This document shows positions 1-7,388 of a stretch of DNA of 36,587 bases, piece by piece; positions within the stretch are counted from its first letter, which is position 1; each line of letters opens with the position of its first letter. The notes under the pieces are model-generated. The model ran no database searches. It was not told the DNA's origin and was given only the letters and a program-made list of their open reading frames with translations. Source of the DNA: Flavonifractor plautii ATCC 29863 (GTDB taxonomy: Bacteria; Bacillota; Clostridia; Oscillospirales; Oscillospiraceae); NCBI RefSeq assembly GCF_000239295.1, contig NZ_JH417677.1, positions 1 through 36,587 on the forward strand, given 5' to 3'. The position numbers and the translations under genes are program-made.

Positions 1-21
1 CAGATGTCCAATATGTATTGT

Positions 22-46
22 AGTCCTACAGCCGTGCGGCAGGACT
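22..46 (+). terminator. possible terminator hairpin of an upstream gene
   Basis: AGTCCT and GCCG (22-27, 31-34) can pair with CGGC and AGGACT (37-46), with a 3-base bulge and a 2-base loop. The sequence after it is T-rich only in part (aatttccttctt). It would end whatever gene lies before the window; its strength is doubtful. Confidence 0.35.
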
Positions 47-60
47 CGTCAATTTCCTTC

Positions 61-89
61 TTGCGCTTTTCTCGATTTTGTGATATAAA
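61..89 (+). promoter_or_regulatory. sigma-A promoter of the T-box/pheST operon
   Basis: A -35 box TTGCGC (61-66) and a -10 box TATAAA (84-89) are separated by 17 bases. Transcription would start near 96 and run into the T-box leader. Confidence 0.75.
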
Positions 90-331
90 TAAGGGCACAT
101 GCGATGAAGGGAAAAAGAGCAGCCCCCGGCCCGGCAGAGAGCGTCCGTCACCGGCTGAAAGCGGATGTGGGGCTGGCCTGTTCGGTTCGTCCTGGAGCGG
201 CCCTGGAGACAGGGACGGTTTTGCCCCACGTTACCGGGGCCAAAGTGCCTGCGCCGCCGGCGCGGGAATTGCGGGTGGTACCGCGGAAGGTTTGCCTTTC
301 GTCCCAATTAGTTGGGAGGAAGGGCTTTTTT
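90..331 (+). promoter_or_regulatory. T-box riboswitch leader, probably tRNA-Phe specific
   Basis: The conserved T-box core (GGGTGGTACCGCGG) lies at 273-286, directly before a Rho-independent terminator. Upstream, the AGAGAG motif of stem I (136-141) and the GCTGAAAGC segment (154-162) are in the usual order. A TTC triplet at 186-188, followed by the typical gtcctggagc segment, is the likely specifier codon, which means phenylalanine and agrees with pheS-pheT downstream. A second TTC lies at 181-183, so the exact specifier position is an inference. Uncharged tRNA-Phe would pair with the specifier and the T-box bulge and so stabilise the antiterminator. Confidence 0.9.
294..331 (+). terminator. 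T-box terminator stem
   Basis: GCCTTTCGTCCC (294-305) pairs with GGGAGGAAGGGC (314-325) with one G-G mismatch and one G-U pair, followed by six T (326-331). Its 5' arm lies next to the T-box core, as needed for a terminator/antiterminator switch. Confidence 0.88.
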
Positions 332-361
332 ATTGCCCAAACCGGAAAGAGGAGCTGGACA

Positions 362-760
362 ATGAAGTCGTTGGAAGAGCGAGACCGCGCCTTGATTGAG
401 GCCGCCGGTGCGGCGATTCGCCGGAACTATGACGGCGAAAACTTCCATCACACCGTAGGCGCGGCCGTGCGGTGCGGCAGCGGCGCAGTTTATACCGGCG
501 TGAATGTGTACTCCATTCACGGCGCATGCGCAGAACAGGTGGCCATCGGCTCCGCCATCACCAATGGCGAGCGGGTTTTGGAAGCAATCGCCGCCGTCCG
601 CGGCAAAGACGGCTCGGAACTGCTGCCCCCGTGCGGCAACTGTCGGCAGCTCCTGGCGGACTACGCGCCGGAGTGTGAAGTAATCCTCCCCGTGAACGGG
701 GTTGCACAAAAGGTTCCGGCAAAGGATCTGCTGCCCTTCGCCTACCATGCGGAAGCCTAA
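362..760 (+). CDS. cytidine deaminase family protein (blasticidin S deaminase-like)
   Basis: This 132-residue protein has the zinc site of the cytidine deaminase fold: C56-A-E58, with Glu58 as proton shuttle, and P-C91-G-N-C94-R-Q. These family members deaminate cytidine or deoxycytidine, or related bases such as blasticidin S; the substrate here is not determined by sequence. The start at 362 is chosen because a good ribosome site (gaggagc) precedes it. An in-frame ATG at 104 would translate through the T-box and terminator and is rejected. The gene is the first one after the T-box and lies 38 bases before pheS, so it appears to be co-transcribed with phenylalanyl-tRNA synthetase, which is an unusual pairing. 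Confidence 0.85.
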   Translation: MKSLEERDRALIEAAGAAIRRNYDGENFHHTVGAAVRCGSGAVYTGVNVYSIHGACAEQVAIGSAITNGERVLEAIAAVRGKDGSELLPPCGNCRQLLADYAPECEVILPVNGVAQKVPAKDLLPFAYHAEA

Positions 761-798
761 TCGTATCCACTACCATTCATCAAGAAGGAGTTTTCCAT

Positions 799-1824
799 AT
801 GAAAGAACAGTTAGCAACCATCCGCTCGGAGGCTCTGGCCGCGTTTGCGCAGGCCGGATCTTCCGCAGAACTGGACGCCCTGCGGGTCAAGTACCTGGGC
901 AAGAAGGGCGAGCTCACTGCCGTACTCAAGCAGATGGGCAAGCTCTCCGCCGAGGAGCGGCCCGCCATGGGCCAGCTAGCCAACGAGGTGCGCGCCGCTC
1001 TGGAGGCCGAGCTGGAGGCCAAGGGCAGGGAGCTGGAGGCCAAGGCGCTGGAGGCCCGGCTGGAGGCCGAGGCGCTGGATGTCACCGTCCCCGGCAAGCC
1101 CGTGACGATGGGCCACCGGCACCCCATGTATATCGCCCTGGATGAGCTCAAGGACATCTTCATCGGCATGGGCTTCACCGTACTGGACGGCCCCGAGGTG
1201 GAGCTGGCCGAGCTGAACTTCGACCGGCTCAACGCCGGTGAGGGGCACCCCAGCCGCGACTGGTCGGACACCTTCTATTTTGACGAGGACAGCCGGGTGA
1301 TGCTCCGCAGCCAGACCTCCCCCATGCAGGTGCGGGCCATGGACTCCATGCCTCTGCCCATCCGCATCATCGCCCCCGGCCGGGTCTACCGCAAGGACGA
1401 GGTGGACGCCACCCACTCCCCCATGTTCCACCAGGTGGAGGGCATGGTCATCGACAAGGGCGTCACCATGGCCGATCTGAAGGGCACCCTCAACACCGTG
1501 GTGGAGCAGCTCTACGGCAAGGGCACCAAGACCCGCTTCCGCCCCCACCACTTCCCCTTTACCGAGCCGTCCTGCGAGATGGACGTGCAGTGCCACAAGT
1601 GCGGCGGCGTGGGCTGCCCCACCTGCAAGGGTGAGGGCTGGATCGAGCTGCTGGGCGCGGGCATGATCCACCCCCGCGTGCTGGAGATGGCGGGCATCGA
1701 TCCCAGCGTCTACTCCGGCTGGGCCTTCGGCATCGGCCTGGAGCGCACCGCCATGCGTCGCTTCAAAATCGCCGATCTGCGGCTGATTTTTGAAAACGAC
1801 GTCCGGTTCCTGGAGCAGTTCTGA
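799..1824 (+). CDS. pheS: phenylalanyl-tRNA synthetase alpha subunit
   Basis: PheS forms the catalytic part of the (alpha-beta)2 enzyme that charges tRNA-Phe in the cytoplasm. The 341-residue length is normal. An N-terminal coiled coil (about residues 1-95) is followed by the class II core: HPM near 113, the motif 2 region with RVYRKDEVDATHSPMFHQVEG, FPFTEPSCEMDV, and motif 3 GIGLERTAMRRF near the end. Between the EPS motif and the GWIELLGAGM segment there are four cysteines in the pattern CxxCGGxGCxxC, a probable zinc knuckle also found in other Gram-positive PheS proteins. A strong ribosome site (aaggag) precedes the start. PheT follows after 138 bases. Confidence 0.97.
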   Translation: MKEQLATIRSEALAAFAQAGSSAELDALRVKYLGKKGELTAVLKQMGKLSAEERPAMGQLANEVRAALEAELEAKGRELEAKALEARLEAEALDVTVPGKPVTMGHRHPMYIALDELKDIFIGMGFTVLDGPEVELAELNFDRLNAGEGHPSRDWSDTFYFDEDSRVMLRSQTSPMQVRAMDSMPLPIRIIAPGRVYRKDEVDATHSPMFHQVEGMVIDKGVTMADLKGTLNTVVEQLYGKGTKTRFRPHHFPFTEPSCEMDVQCHKCGGVGCPTCKGEGWIELLGAGMIHPRVLEMAGIDPSVYSGWAFGIGLERTAMRRFKIADLRLIFENDVRFLEQF

Positions 1825-1841
1825 GGCGCAGTCTCAGAACC

Positions 1842-1912
1842 GTAGGGGCGGCTATCAGCCGCCCGCCCGTTTCCAAATTTGAGCCTGGCGGGCGGATAAT
1901 ATCCGCCCCTAC
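1842..1912 (+). repeat. double-palindrome intergenic repeat between pheS and pheT
   Basis: The 71-base element starts with GTAGGGGCGG and ends with its complement CCGCCCCTAC. The two 26-base arms (1842-1867 and 1887-1912) are imperfect inverted copies of each other, and each arm is itself a palindrome around ctatca or atatta. It has no ORF. This looks like a REP- or MITE-type interspersed repeat. It would form strong hairpins in the pheS-pheT mRNA. Confidence 0.7.
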
Positions 1913-1962
1913 ACCCGGAATCCGTCCGAGGTAAAACAAGAATAACAAGGGAGTTTTCATAT

Positions 1963-4680
1963 ATGAACTTATCTCGCAAATGGCTGGAGGAATTCGTCCA
2001 TGTGGACGCCTCCGACAAGGAGTTCGCCGAGGCCATGACCCTTTCCGGCTCCAAGGTGGAGCTGACCCACGATCTGGGAGAGGAGATCTCCAACGTGGTG
2101 GTGGGCAAGGTGCTGTCTATGGAGCGTCACCCCGATTCCGACCACATGTGGATCTGCCAGGTGGACGCCGGCCGGGAGCAGCCGGTGCAGATCGTCACCG
2201 GCGCCTGGAACGTCCATGTGGGCGATCTGGTCCCCGTAGCCCTGCACAAGTCCACCCTACCCGGCGGCAAGAAGATCGAGAAGGGCAAGCTGCGCGGCGT
2301 GCTGTCCGACGGCATGCTTTGCGGTCTGGCCGAGCTGGGCCTGGACGAGCGGGACTTCCCCTATGCCACCATCACCCCCGCCGCCATTCTGGGGGACTAC
2401 AAGCCCCTGGACAAGGACAAGCCCTCCATCTCCGCCGACATTCAGCCCGGCGACAAGATCTACGGCCCCGTGGTGTGCGCCAGGGTATTGGAGTGTGAGA
2501 CCCAGCCGGACGGCTCCTTCCACACCTGCGCGGACATCGGAACCGGCACGGTCTGCCCGGACACCGCCTGCCCCAACCTGCACGCAGGCGACCTTGTGGC
2601 CTACAACACCAAGACCGGCAGCTACTGTACCCTGGACGACCTTCACGCCCAGCAGGCGGAATTCCCCCACTGCATCCCAGACGGCATCTTCATCCTCCGC
2701 GAGGACTGCAAGCCCGGCGACGATCTCAAGCCCGTCATCAACGCCGACGACCATGTAGTGGAGTTTGAGATCACCCCCAACCGGCCCGACTGCCTGTCCG
2801 TCATCGGCCTGGCCCGGGAGGTGGCCGCCACCTACGACGCCCCTCTCACCCTCCACGAGCCGGTAGTGAAGGGCGGCGGCCCCGGCGTGCTCACCGAGCT
2901 GCTGGACGTGGAGACCCCGGCGGCCGACCTGGTGCCCCGGTACACCGCCCGGATGGTACGCAACGTGAAGATCGCCCCCTCCCCCAAGTGGATGCGGGAG
3001 CGGCTGCGCTCCATGGGCGTGCGTCCCATCAACAACATCGTGGATATCACCAACTACGTCATGCTGGAGTACGGCCAGCCCATGCACGCCTTCGACTACC
3101 GCTATGTGAAGGGCGGCAGAATCATCGTCCGCCGGGCGGAGGAGGGCGAGGAGCTGACCACCCTGGACGGCCAGGTGCGCAAGCTCAATGCCAACCACTT
3201 GGTCATCGCCGACGAGACCCGGGCCGTGGGCCTTGCGGGCATCATGGGCGGCGAGAACAGCGAGATCGTCTCCGACACCGCCGACGTGGTGTTCGAGTCC
3301 GCCTGCTTCGACGGCACCTGCATCCGCAAGGGCGCCCTGGCCCTGGGCATGCGCACCGAGGCCAGCGCCAAGTTCGAAAAGGGCCTGGATCCCATGAATA
3401 CCCTCCCCGCCGTCCAGCGGGCCTGCGAGCTGGTGGAGCTGCTGGGGGCCGGCGAGGTGGTGGACGGCGTCATCGACATCCTCAACTATGTGCCCCAGCC
3501 CCGCACCATCCGCATGGATCCGGAGCGGGTGAATGCCCTGCTGGGCACCGACATCCCCGCCGCGGAGCAGTACAAATATCTGGAGCGGGTGGAGATCCGC
3601 ACCGAGCAGCACGACTTCCCCGACGGCCCCGCCGACGTGGTCATCCCCTCCTGGCGCGCCGACGTGGAGGGCATCGCCGATCTGGCCGAGGAGGTGGCCC
3701 GGTTCTACGGGTACAACAACATCCCCGTCACCCTTATGCGGGGCCAGACCACCCTGGGCGGCTACTCCGCCGAGCAGAAGCTGGAAAACCGGCTGGGCGC
3801 GCTCTGCCGCGCCTTCGGGTATGACGAGATCATCACCTACTCCTTCATCTCCCCCGCCTGCTATGACAAGATCCGCTGGCCCCGCGACTACTCCGCCCGC
3901 AAGAGCTTCCAGATCCTCAACCCTCTGGGGGAGGACACCTCCATCATGCGCACCACCACCCTGCCCTCCATGCTGGATATCCTCACCCGCAACTACAACT
4001 ACCGCAACAAGTCCGCCAGGCTCTATGAGCTGGCCCGGGTCTATCTGCCCGGCAGGGAGGACGGCCTGGCCAACGAGTCCAAGGTGCTCACCCTGGGCGC
4101 CTACGGCGAGGACATGGACTTCTACGCCATGAAGGGGGCCGTCGAGGCCATTCTCAAGGACATCCGGGCTGTAGATATCCATTTTGAGGGTCCCACCGGC
4201 GCGCCCTCCGACGCCTCCTACCACCCCGGCCGCTGCGCCACCGTGTGGAGTGGCAGCGACTGCATCGGCATCTTCGGCCAGATCCACCCCCTGGCGGCCC
4301 AGAACTATGGCGTGGACGCCGAGCTCTACTGCGCCGAGCTCTCCTTTGACGAGCTCCTGAACGCCAAGGGCCCCGATCCCGAGTACGTCCCCCTGCCCAG
4401 GTTCCCCGCCGTCACCCGCGATATCGCCGTGGTGTGCGGTGAGAAGGTCACCGTGGGCGCTCTGGAGGACTGCATCCGCCGGGGAGCCAAGGGCCTGCTC
4501 AAGGAGGTTGCCCTGTTCGACATCTACCGGGGCAAGGGCGTGGACGAGGGCAAGAAGAGCGTAGCCTTTAACCTGACTCTGCGTGCCGACGACCGCTCCC
4601 TCACCAGCGAGGAGGCTGATGCCGACGTGAAGGCAGTTTTGGAGCTGCTGGAGCAGGAGCTGGGTGCTGTTTTGCGGTGA
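1963..4680 (+). CDS. pheT: phenylalanyl-tRNA synthetase beta subunit, with an extra Cys-rich segment
   Basis: PheT is the structural and editing subunit that partners PheS. Domains in order: an N-terminal tRNA-binding OB fold (about residues 40-125), the B3/B4 editing domain with TPNRPDCLSV near 271-280, the B5 domain (about 500-590), the catalytic-like core, and a C-terminal ferredoxin-fold anticodon-binding domain (from PRFPAVTRDIAVV near 808). The protein has 905 residues, about 100 more than usual (B. subtilis PheT has about 804). The excess lies at residues 131-238, between the OB fold and the conserved DGIFILREDCKPGDDL segment. It contains cysteines at 172, 178, 189, 198, 203, 222 and 237. 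A ribosome site (aaggga) precedes the ATG. Confidence 0.96.
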   Translation: MNLSRKWLEEFVHVDASDKEFAEAMTLSGSKVELTHDLGEEISNVVVGKVLSMERHPDSDHMWICQVDAGREQPVQIVTGAWNVHVGDLVPVALHKSTLPGGKKIEKGKLRGVLSDGMLCGLAELGLDERDFPYATITPAAILGDYKPLDKDKPSISADIQPGDKIYGPVVCARVLECETQPDGSFHTCADIGTGTVCPDTACPNLHAGDLVAYNTKTGSYCTLDDLHAQQAEFPHCIPDGIFILREDCKPGDDLKPVINADDHVVEFEITPNRPDCLSVIGLAREVAATYDAPLTLHEPVVKGGGPGVLTELLDVETPAADLVPRYTARMVRNVKIAPSPKWMRERLRSMGVRPINNIVDITNYVMLEYGQPMHAFDYRYVKGGRIIVRRAEEGEELTTLDGQVRKLNANHLVIADETRAVGLAGIMGGENSEIVSDTADVVFESACFDGTCIRKGALALGMRTEASAKFEKGLDPMNTLPAVQRACELVELLGAGEVVDGVIDILNYVPQPRTIRMDPERVNALLGTDIPAAEQYKYLERVEIRTEQHDFPDGPADVVIPSWRADVEGIADLAEEVARFYGYNNIPVTLMRGQTTLGGYSAEQKLENRLGALCRAFGYDEIITYSFISPACYDKIRWPRDYSARKSFQILNPLGEDTSIMRTTTLPSMLDILTRNYNYRNKSARLYELARVYLPGREDGLANESKVLTLGAYGEDMDFYAMKGAVEAILKDIRAVDIHFEGPTGAPSDASYHPGRCATVWSGSDCIGIFGQIHPLAAQNYGVDAELYCAELSFDELLNAKGPDPEYVPLPRFPAVTRDIAVVCGEKVTVGALEDCIRRGAKGLLKEVALFDIYRGKGVDEGKKSVAFNLTLRADDRSLTSEEADADVKAVLELLEQELGAVLR

Positions 4681-4735
4681 GCCCCTTCCGCGTCCGGTCG
4701 AAATCTTAAAGAATCATAAATTTTAAGTCATCCCC

Positions 4736-4764
4736 TTTACAGCGCGTCCTTTTTCCGCTACAAT
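4736..4764 (+). promoter_or_regulatory. sigma-A promoter of ireB
   Basis: TTTACA (4736-4741) and TACAAT (4759-4764) are separated by 17 bases. This lies in the AT-richer gap after pheT, 36 bases before the ireB start. Confidence 0.75.
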
Positions 4765-4799
4765 GGGGAACAGAATGATACACGGGGAGGTGTACCGAT

Positions 4800-5048
4800 A
4801 TGGAGATGGACTACACCCGCAAATTCAGCATCCAAAACGACAAGGACCCAGAGATCAAGAAGATCCTCTCTTCCGTCTACCAGTCCTTGCAGGAAAAGGG
4901 TTACAATCCCATCAACCAGATCGTGGGGTACATCCTCTCGGAGGACCCCACCTATATCACCAACTACAACAACGCCCGCGCCCTGATCCGCAAGCTGGAC
5001 CGGGACGAGCTGCTACAGGAGCTGGTGAAGCAGTATCTGCGCGATTGA
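4800..5048 (+). CDS. ireB: IreB family regulatory phosphoprotein (UPF0297)
   Basis: The 82-residue protein matches the IreB/UPF0297 family along its whole length, including [22 protein letters not shown] and the closing [13 protein letters not shown]. In Enterococcus, IreB is a cytoplasmic substrate of the PASTA kinase IreK and acts negatively on cephalosporin resistance. That role is known for the family and is only inferred here. The start follows a clear ribosome site (ggggaggtg). The gene is flanked by its own promoter and terminator. The ruvX and UPF0473 genes that often follow ireB are not next to it here. Confidence 0.92.
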   Translation: MEMDYTRKFSIQNDKDPEIKKILSSVYQSLQEKGYNPINQIVGYILSEDPTYITNYNNARALIRKLDRDELLQELVKQYLRD

Positions 5049-5061
5049 TTGTGTTCCATCC

Positions 5062-5101
5062 AACGTGCGCTGTCGGTGACAGTGCACGTTTTTTCTTTTT
5101 T
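5062..5101 (+). terminator. Rho-independent terminator after ireB
   Basis: AACGTGC (5062-5068) pairs with GCACGTT (5084-5090), and inside it CTGTC pairs with GACAG around a GGT loop. A long T-rich tract follows (5089-5101). Confidence 0.92.
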
Positions 5102-5114
5102 ATTGCACCTGCAA

Positions 5115-5143
5115 CATACAACGGCCCGTCCCTTTGTTAGAAT
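5115..5143 (+). promoter_or_regulatory. possible promoter of the 4Fe-4S protein gene
   Basis: A good -10 box TAGAAT (5138-5143) lies 33 bases before the start codon. The -35 position at 17-base spacing reads CATACA, which is weak. Confidence 0.4.
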
Positions 5144-5176
5144 AGGCCCAGAAACCGACGAAGGAGGCGTTTTCCC

Positions 5177-5878
5177 ATGAAACGCAGAATCATTCATATC
5201 GAGGAATCCAGGTGCAACGGCTGCGGCCTGTGCGCCGCCGCCTGCCACGAGGGCGCCATTGAGATGGTCAACGGCAAGGCCCGTCTCACCCGGGAGGACT
5301 ACTGCGACGGGCTGGGGGACTGCCTGCCCGCCTGCCCCACCGGGGCCATCACCTTTGAGGAGCGTGAGGCCCCCGCCTACGACCATGCGGCGGTCTTGGC
5401 CGCCAAGGCGGCCAGGGCCGCGGACACGCCCCTGCCCTGCGGCTGTCCCGGCAGCCAGAGCCGGGCCATCCGCCGGCCGGAAGCCGCCCCCACCGCTGGA
5501 GATATCCCCAGTGAACTGCGCCAGTGGCCGGTTCAGATCAAGCTCGCTCCGGTTAACGCGCCCTACTTTGACGGCTGTGATCTTCTCATTGCTGCCGACT
5601 GCACCGCCTACGCCTACGGCGCCTTTCACCGGGACTTTATCCGGGGCCGGGTGACCCTTATCGGCTGCCCCAAGCTGGACGAAGGGGACTATAGTGAAAA
5701 GCTCACCGCCATTCTGGCTCAAAACGACATCCGCAGCGTCACCGTTGTACGGATGGCGGTCCCCTGCTGTGGGGGCATTCAGCGGGCCGCCGAGCGGGCC
5801 GTGTCCGCCAGCGGTAAACCGCTCTCCCTCCATACGGTCATTGTGGGCACCGACGGCACGCTGCTCCGCCAGGCTTGA
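5177..5878 (+). CDS. 4Fe-4S dicluster ferredoxin-like protein
   Basis: The 233-residue protein starts with two iron-sulfur motifs: CNGCGLCAAAC near residues 14-24, and a second, looser set (YCDGLGDCLPACPTGA) near 48-63. A central linker rich in Ala and Pro carries a CGCPGSQSR segment. The C-terminal half (about 110-233) includes CPKLDEGDYSEKL and AVPCCGG and resembles the conserved domain found with ferredoxin motifs in many anaerobic Clostridia. It is probably a soluble electron-transfer or metal-related protein; the partner is not evident from the neighbourhood. A strong ribosome site (gaaggagg) precedes the ATG. Confidence 0.85.
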   Translation: MKRRIIHIEESRCNGCGLCAAACHEGAIEMVNGKARLTREDYCDGLGDCLPACPTGAITFEEREAPAYDHAAVLAAKAARAADTPLPCGCPGSQSRAIRRPEAAPTAGDIPSELRQWPVQIKLAPVNAPYFDGCDLLIAADCTAYAYGAFHRDFIRGRVTLIGCPKLDEGDYSEKLTAILAQNDIRSVTVVRMAVPCCGGIQRAAERAVSASGKPLSLHTVIVGTDGTLLRQA

Positions 5879-5951
5879 CACACACTTTACAATTGTGTCT
5901 TCTGTTTTTCCGGCGAAACTTGTATAAGCATACGAATTTCCGCCCCCTCCC

Positions 5952-5980
5952 TTGCAAAGCCCCCGGGAATTCGATATATT
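5952..5980 (+). promoter_or_regulatory. promoter of the purine cluster
   Basis: TTGCAA (5952-5957) and TATATT (5975-5980) are 17 bases apart, followed by further AT-rich -10-like sequence (TATACT, 5980-5985). It precedes the small leader ORF and purE. I found no purine riboswitch core and no clear PurR box. Confidence 0.65.
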
Positions 5981-6010
5981 ATACTCATTCTGGGACAGGG
6001 AGGTAGAGCC

Positions 6011-6085
6011 ATGACGCCGGTGCACGAACTGCGCTCTGGGGTTTGGATCATCAATGGTTCCCGCCTGTCCAATTTTCGGCGGTAA
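6011..6085 (+). CDS. possible 24-residue leader peptide upstream of purE
   Basis: An ATG with a good ribosome site (gggaggt, 5999-6005) opens a 24-codon frame reading MTPVHELRSGVWIINGSR and then LSNFRR, ending in TAA just before the hairpin at 6092-6119. The position between promoter, hairpin and purE fits a leader peptide of an attenuator. The peptide has no run of one amino acid that would betray the sensed signal. It could also be a fortuitous frame. Confidence 0.5.
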   Translation: MTPVHELRSGVWIINGSRLSNFRR

Positions 6086-6091
6086 TAAGTG

Positions 6092-6130
6092 CAGGGTATC
6101 TGTGTAAGCAGATACCCTGATTTATTTTAT
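6092..6130 (+). terminator. terminator-like hairpin (possible attenuator) before purE
   Basis: CAGGGTATCTG (6092-6102) pairs perfectly over 11 bases with CAGATACCCTG (6109-6119) around a 6-base loop. A T-rich but interrupted tail (tttattttat) follows. It lies between the purine promoter and purE, so it can only be useful if it is conditional or leaky. Confidence 0.7.
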
Positions 6131-6169
6131 CGTTTCCTAAAAATTTATTTGGCGCTACAGGAGGGTTTT

Positions 6170-6664
6170 ATGAGCAAAAAAGTTGCCGTCATCATGGGTT
6201 CCGACTCAGATCTGGACACCATGCGCCCCTGCATCCAGCGGCTCAAGTCCTTTGGCATCCCCACAGAGGTCCACATCATCTCCGCCCACCGTACCCCCGC
6301 CGCCGCCGAGCGCTTCGCCTCTCAGGCAAGGGAGAACGGCTTCGGTGCGATTATCGCCGCAGCGGGCAAAGCCGCCCATCTGGCCGGTGTGCTGGCCGCC
6401 TATACCACCCTGCCCGTCATCGGCGTGCCCATCAAGACCTCTATGATGGGCGGGCTGGACTCCCTTCTGTCCATGGTGCAGATGCCCAAGGGGATTCCCG
6501 TGGCCTGCGTGGCGGTGGACGGCGCGGACAACGCCGCCATTCTGTCCGCCCAGATGCTGGCCCTTTCCGACGAGGCCCTGAGCGACCGGCTGGTGCAGTT
6601 CAAGGCCGGCATGGCCGCCGAGGTGGAAGCAAAGGATCATAAAATCCAAATGGAGGAGTTTTAA
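6170..6664 (+). CDS. purE: N5-carboxyaminoimidazole ribonucleotide mutase (class I PurE)
   Basis: PurE converts N5-CAIR to CAIR in de novo purine synthesis. The 164-residue protein has the family motifs GSDSDLDTM near the N-terminus, SAHRTP near 40, AAAGKAAHLAGVLAA near 65 and KTSMMGGLDSLLSMVQMPKGIPVA near 90. The ATG at 6170 follows a strong ribosome site (caggaggg). A GTG at 6089 in the same frame would run through the hairpin and is rejected. No purK is present in the window. purC follows after one base. Confidence 0.96.
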   Translation: MSKKVAVIMGSDSDLDTMRPCIQRLKSFGIPTEVHIISAHRTPAAAERFASQARENGFGAIIAAAGKAAHLAGVLAAYTTLPVIGVPIKTSMMGGLDSLLSMVQMPKGIPVACVAVDGADNAAILSAQMLALSDEALSDRLVQFKAGMAAEVEAKDHKIQMEEF

Positions 6665-6665
6665 T

Positions 6666-7385
<720 letters not shown>

Positions 7386-7388
7386 TCC

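Noticed and set aside
104-361. N-terminal extension of the deaminase to an ATG at 104
   Set aside because: This stretch is the T-box leader and terminator, and a good ribosome site precedes the ATG at 362.
5879-6010. Purine riboswitch or PurR box upstream of purE
   Set aside because: I could not find the conserved riboswitch core or the PurBox pattern; only a promoter and a weak GACACA/TGTGTC inverted repeat are visible.
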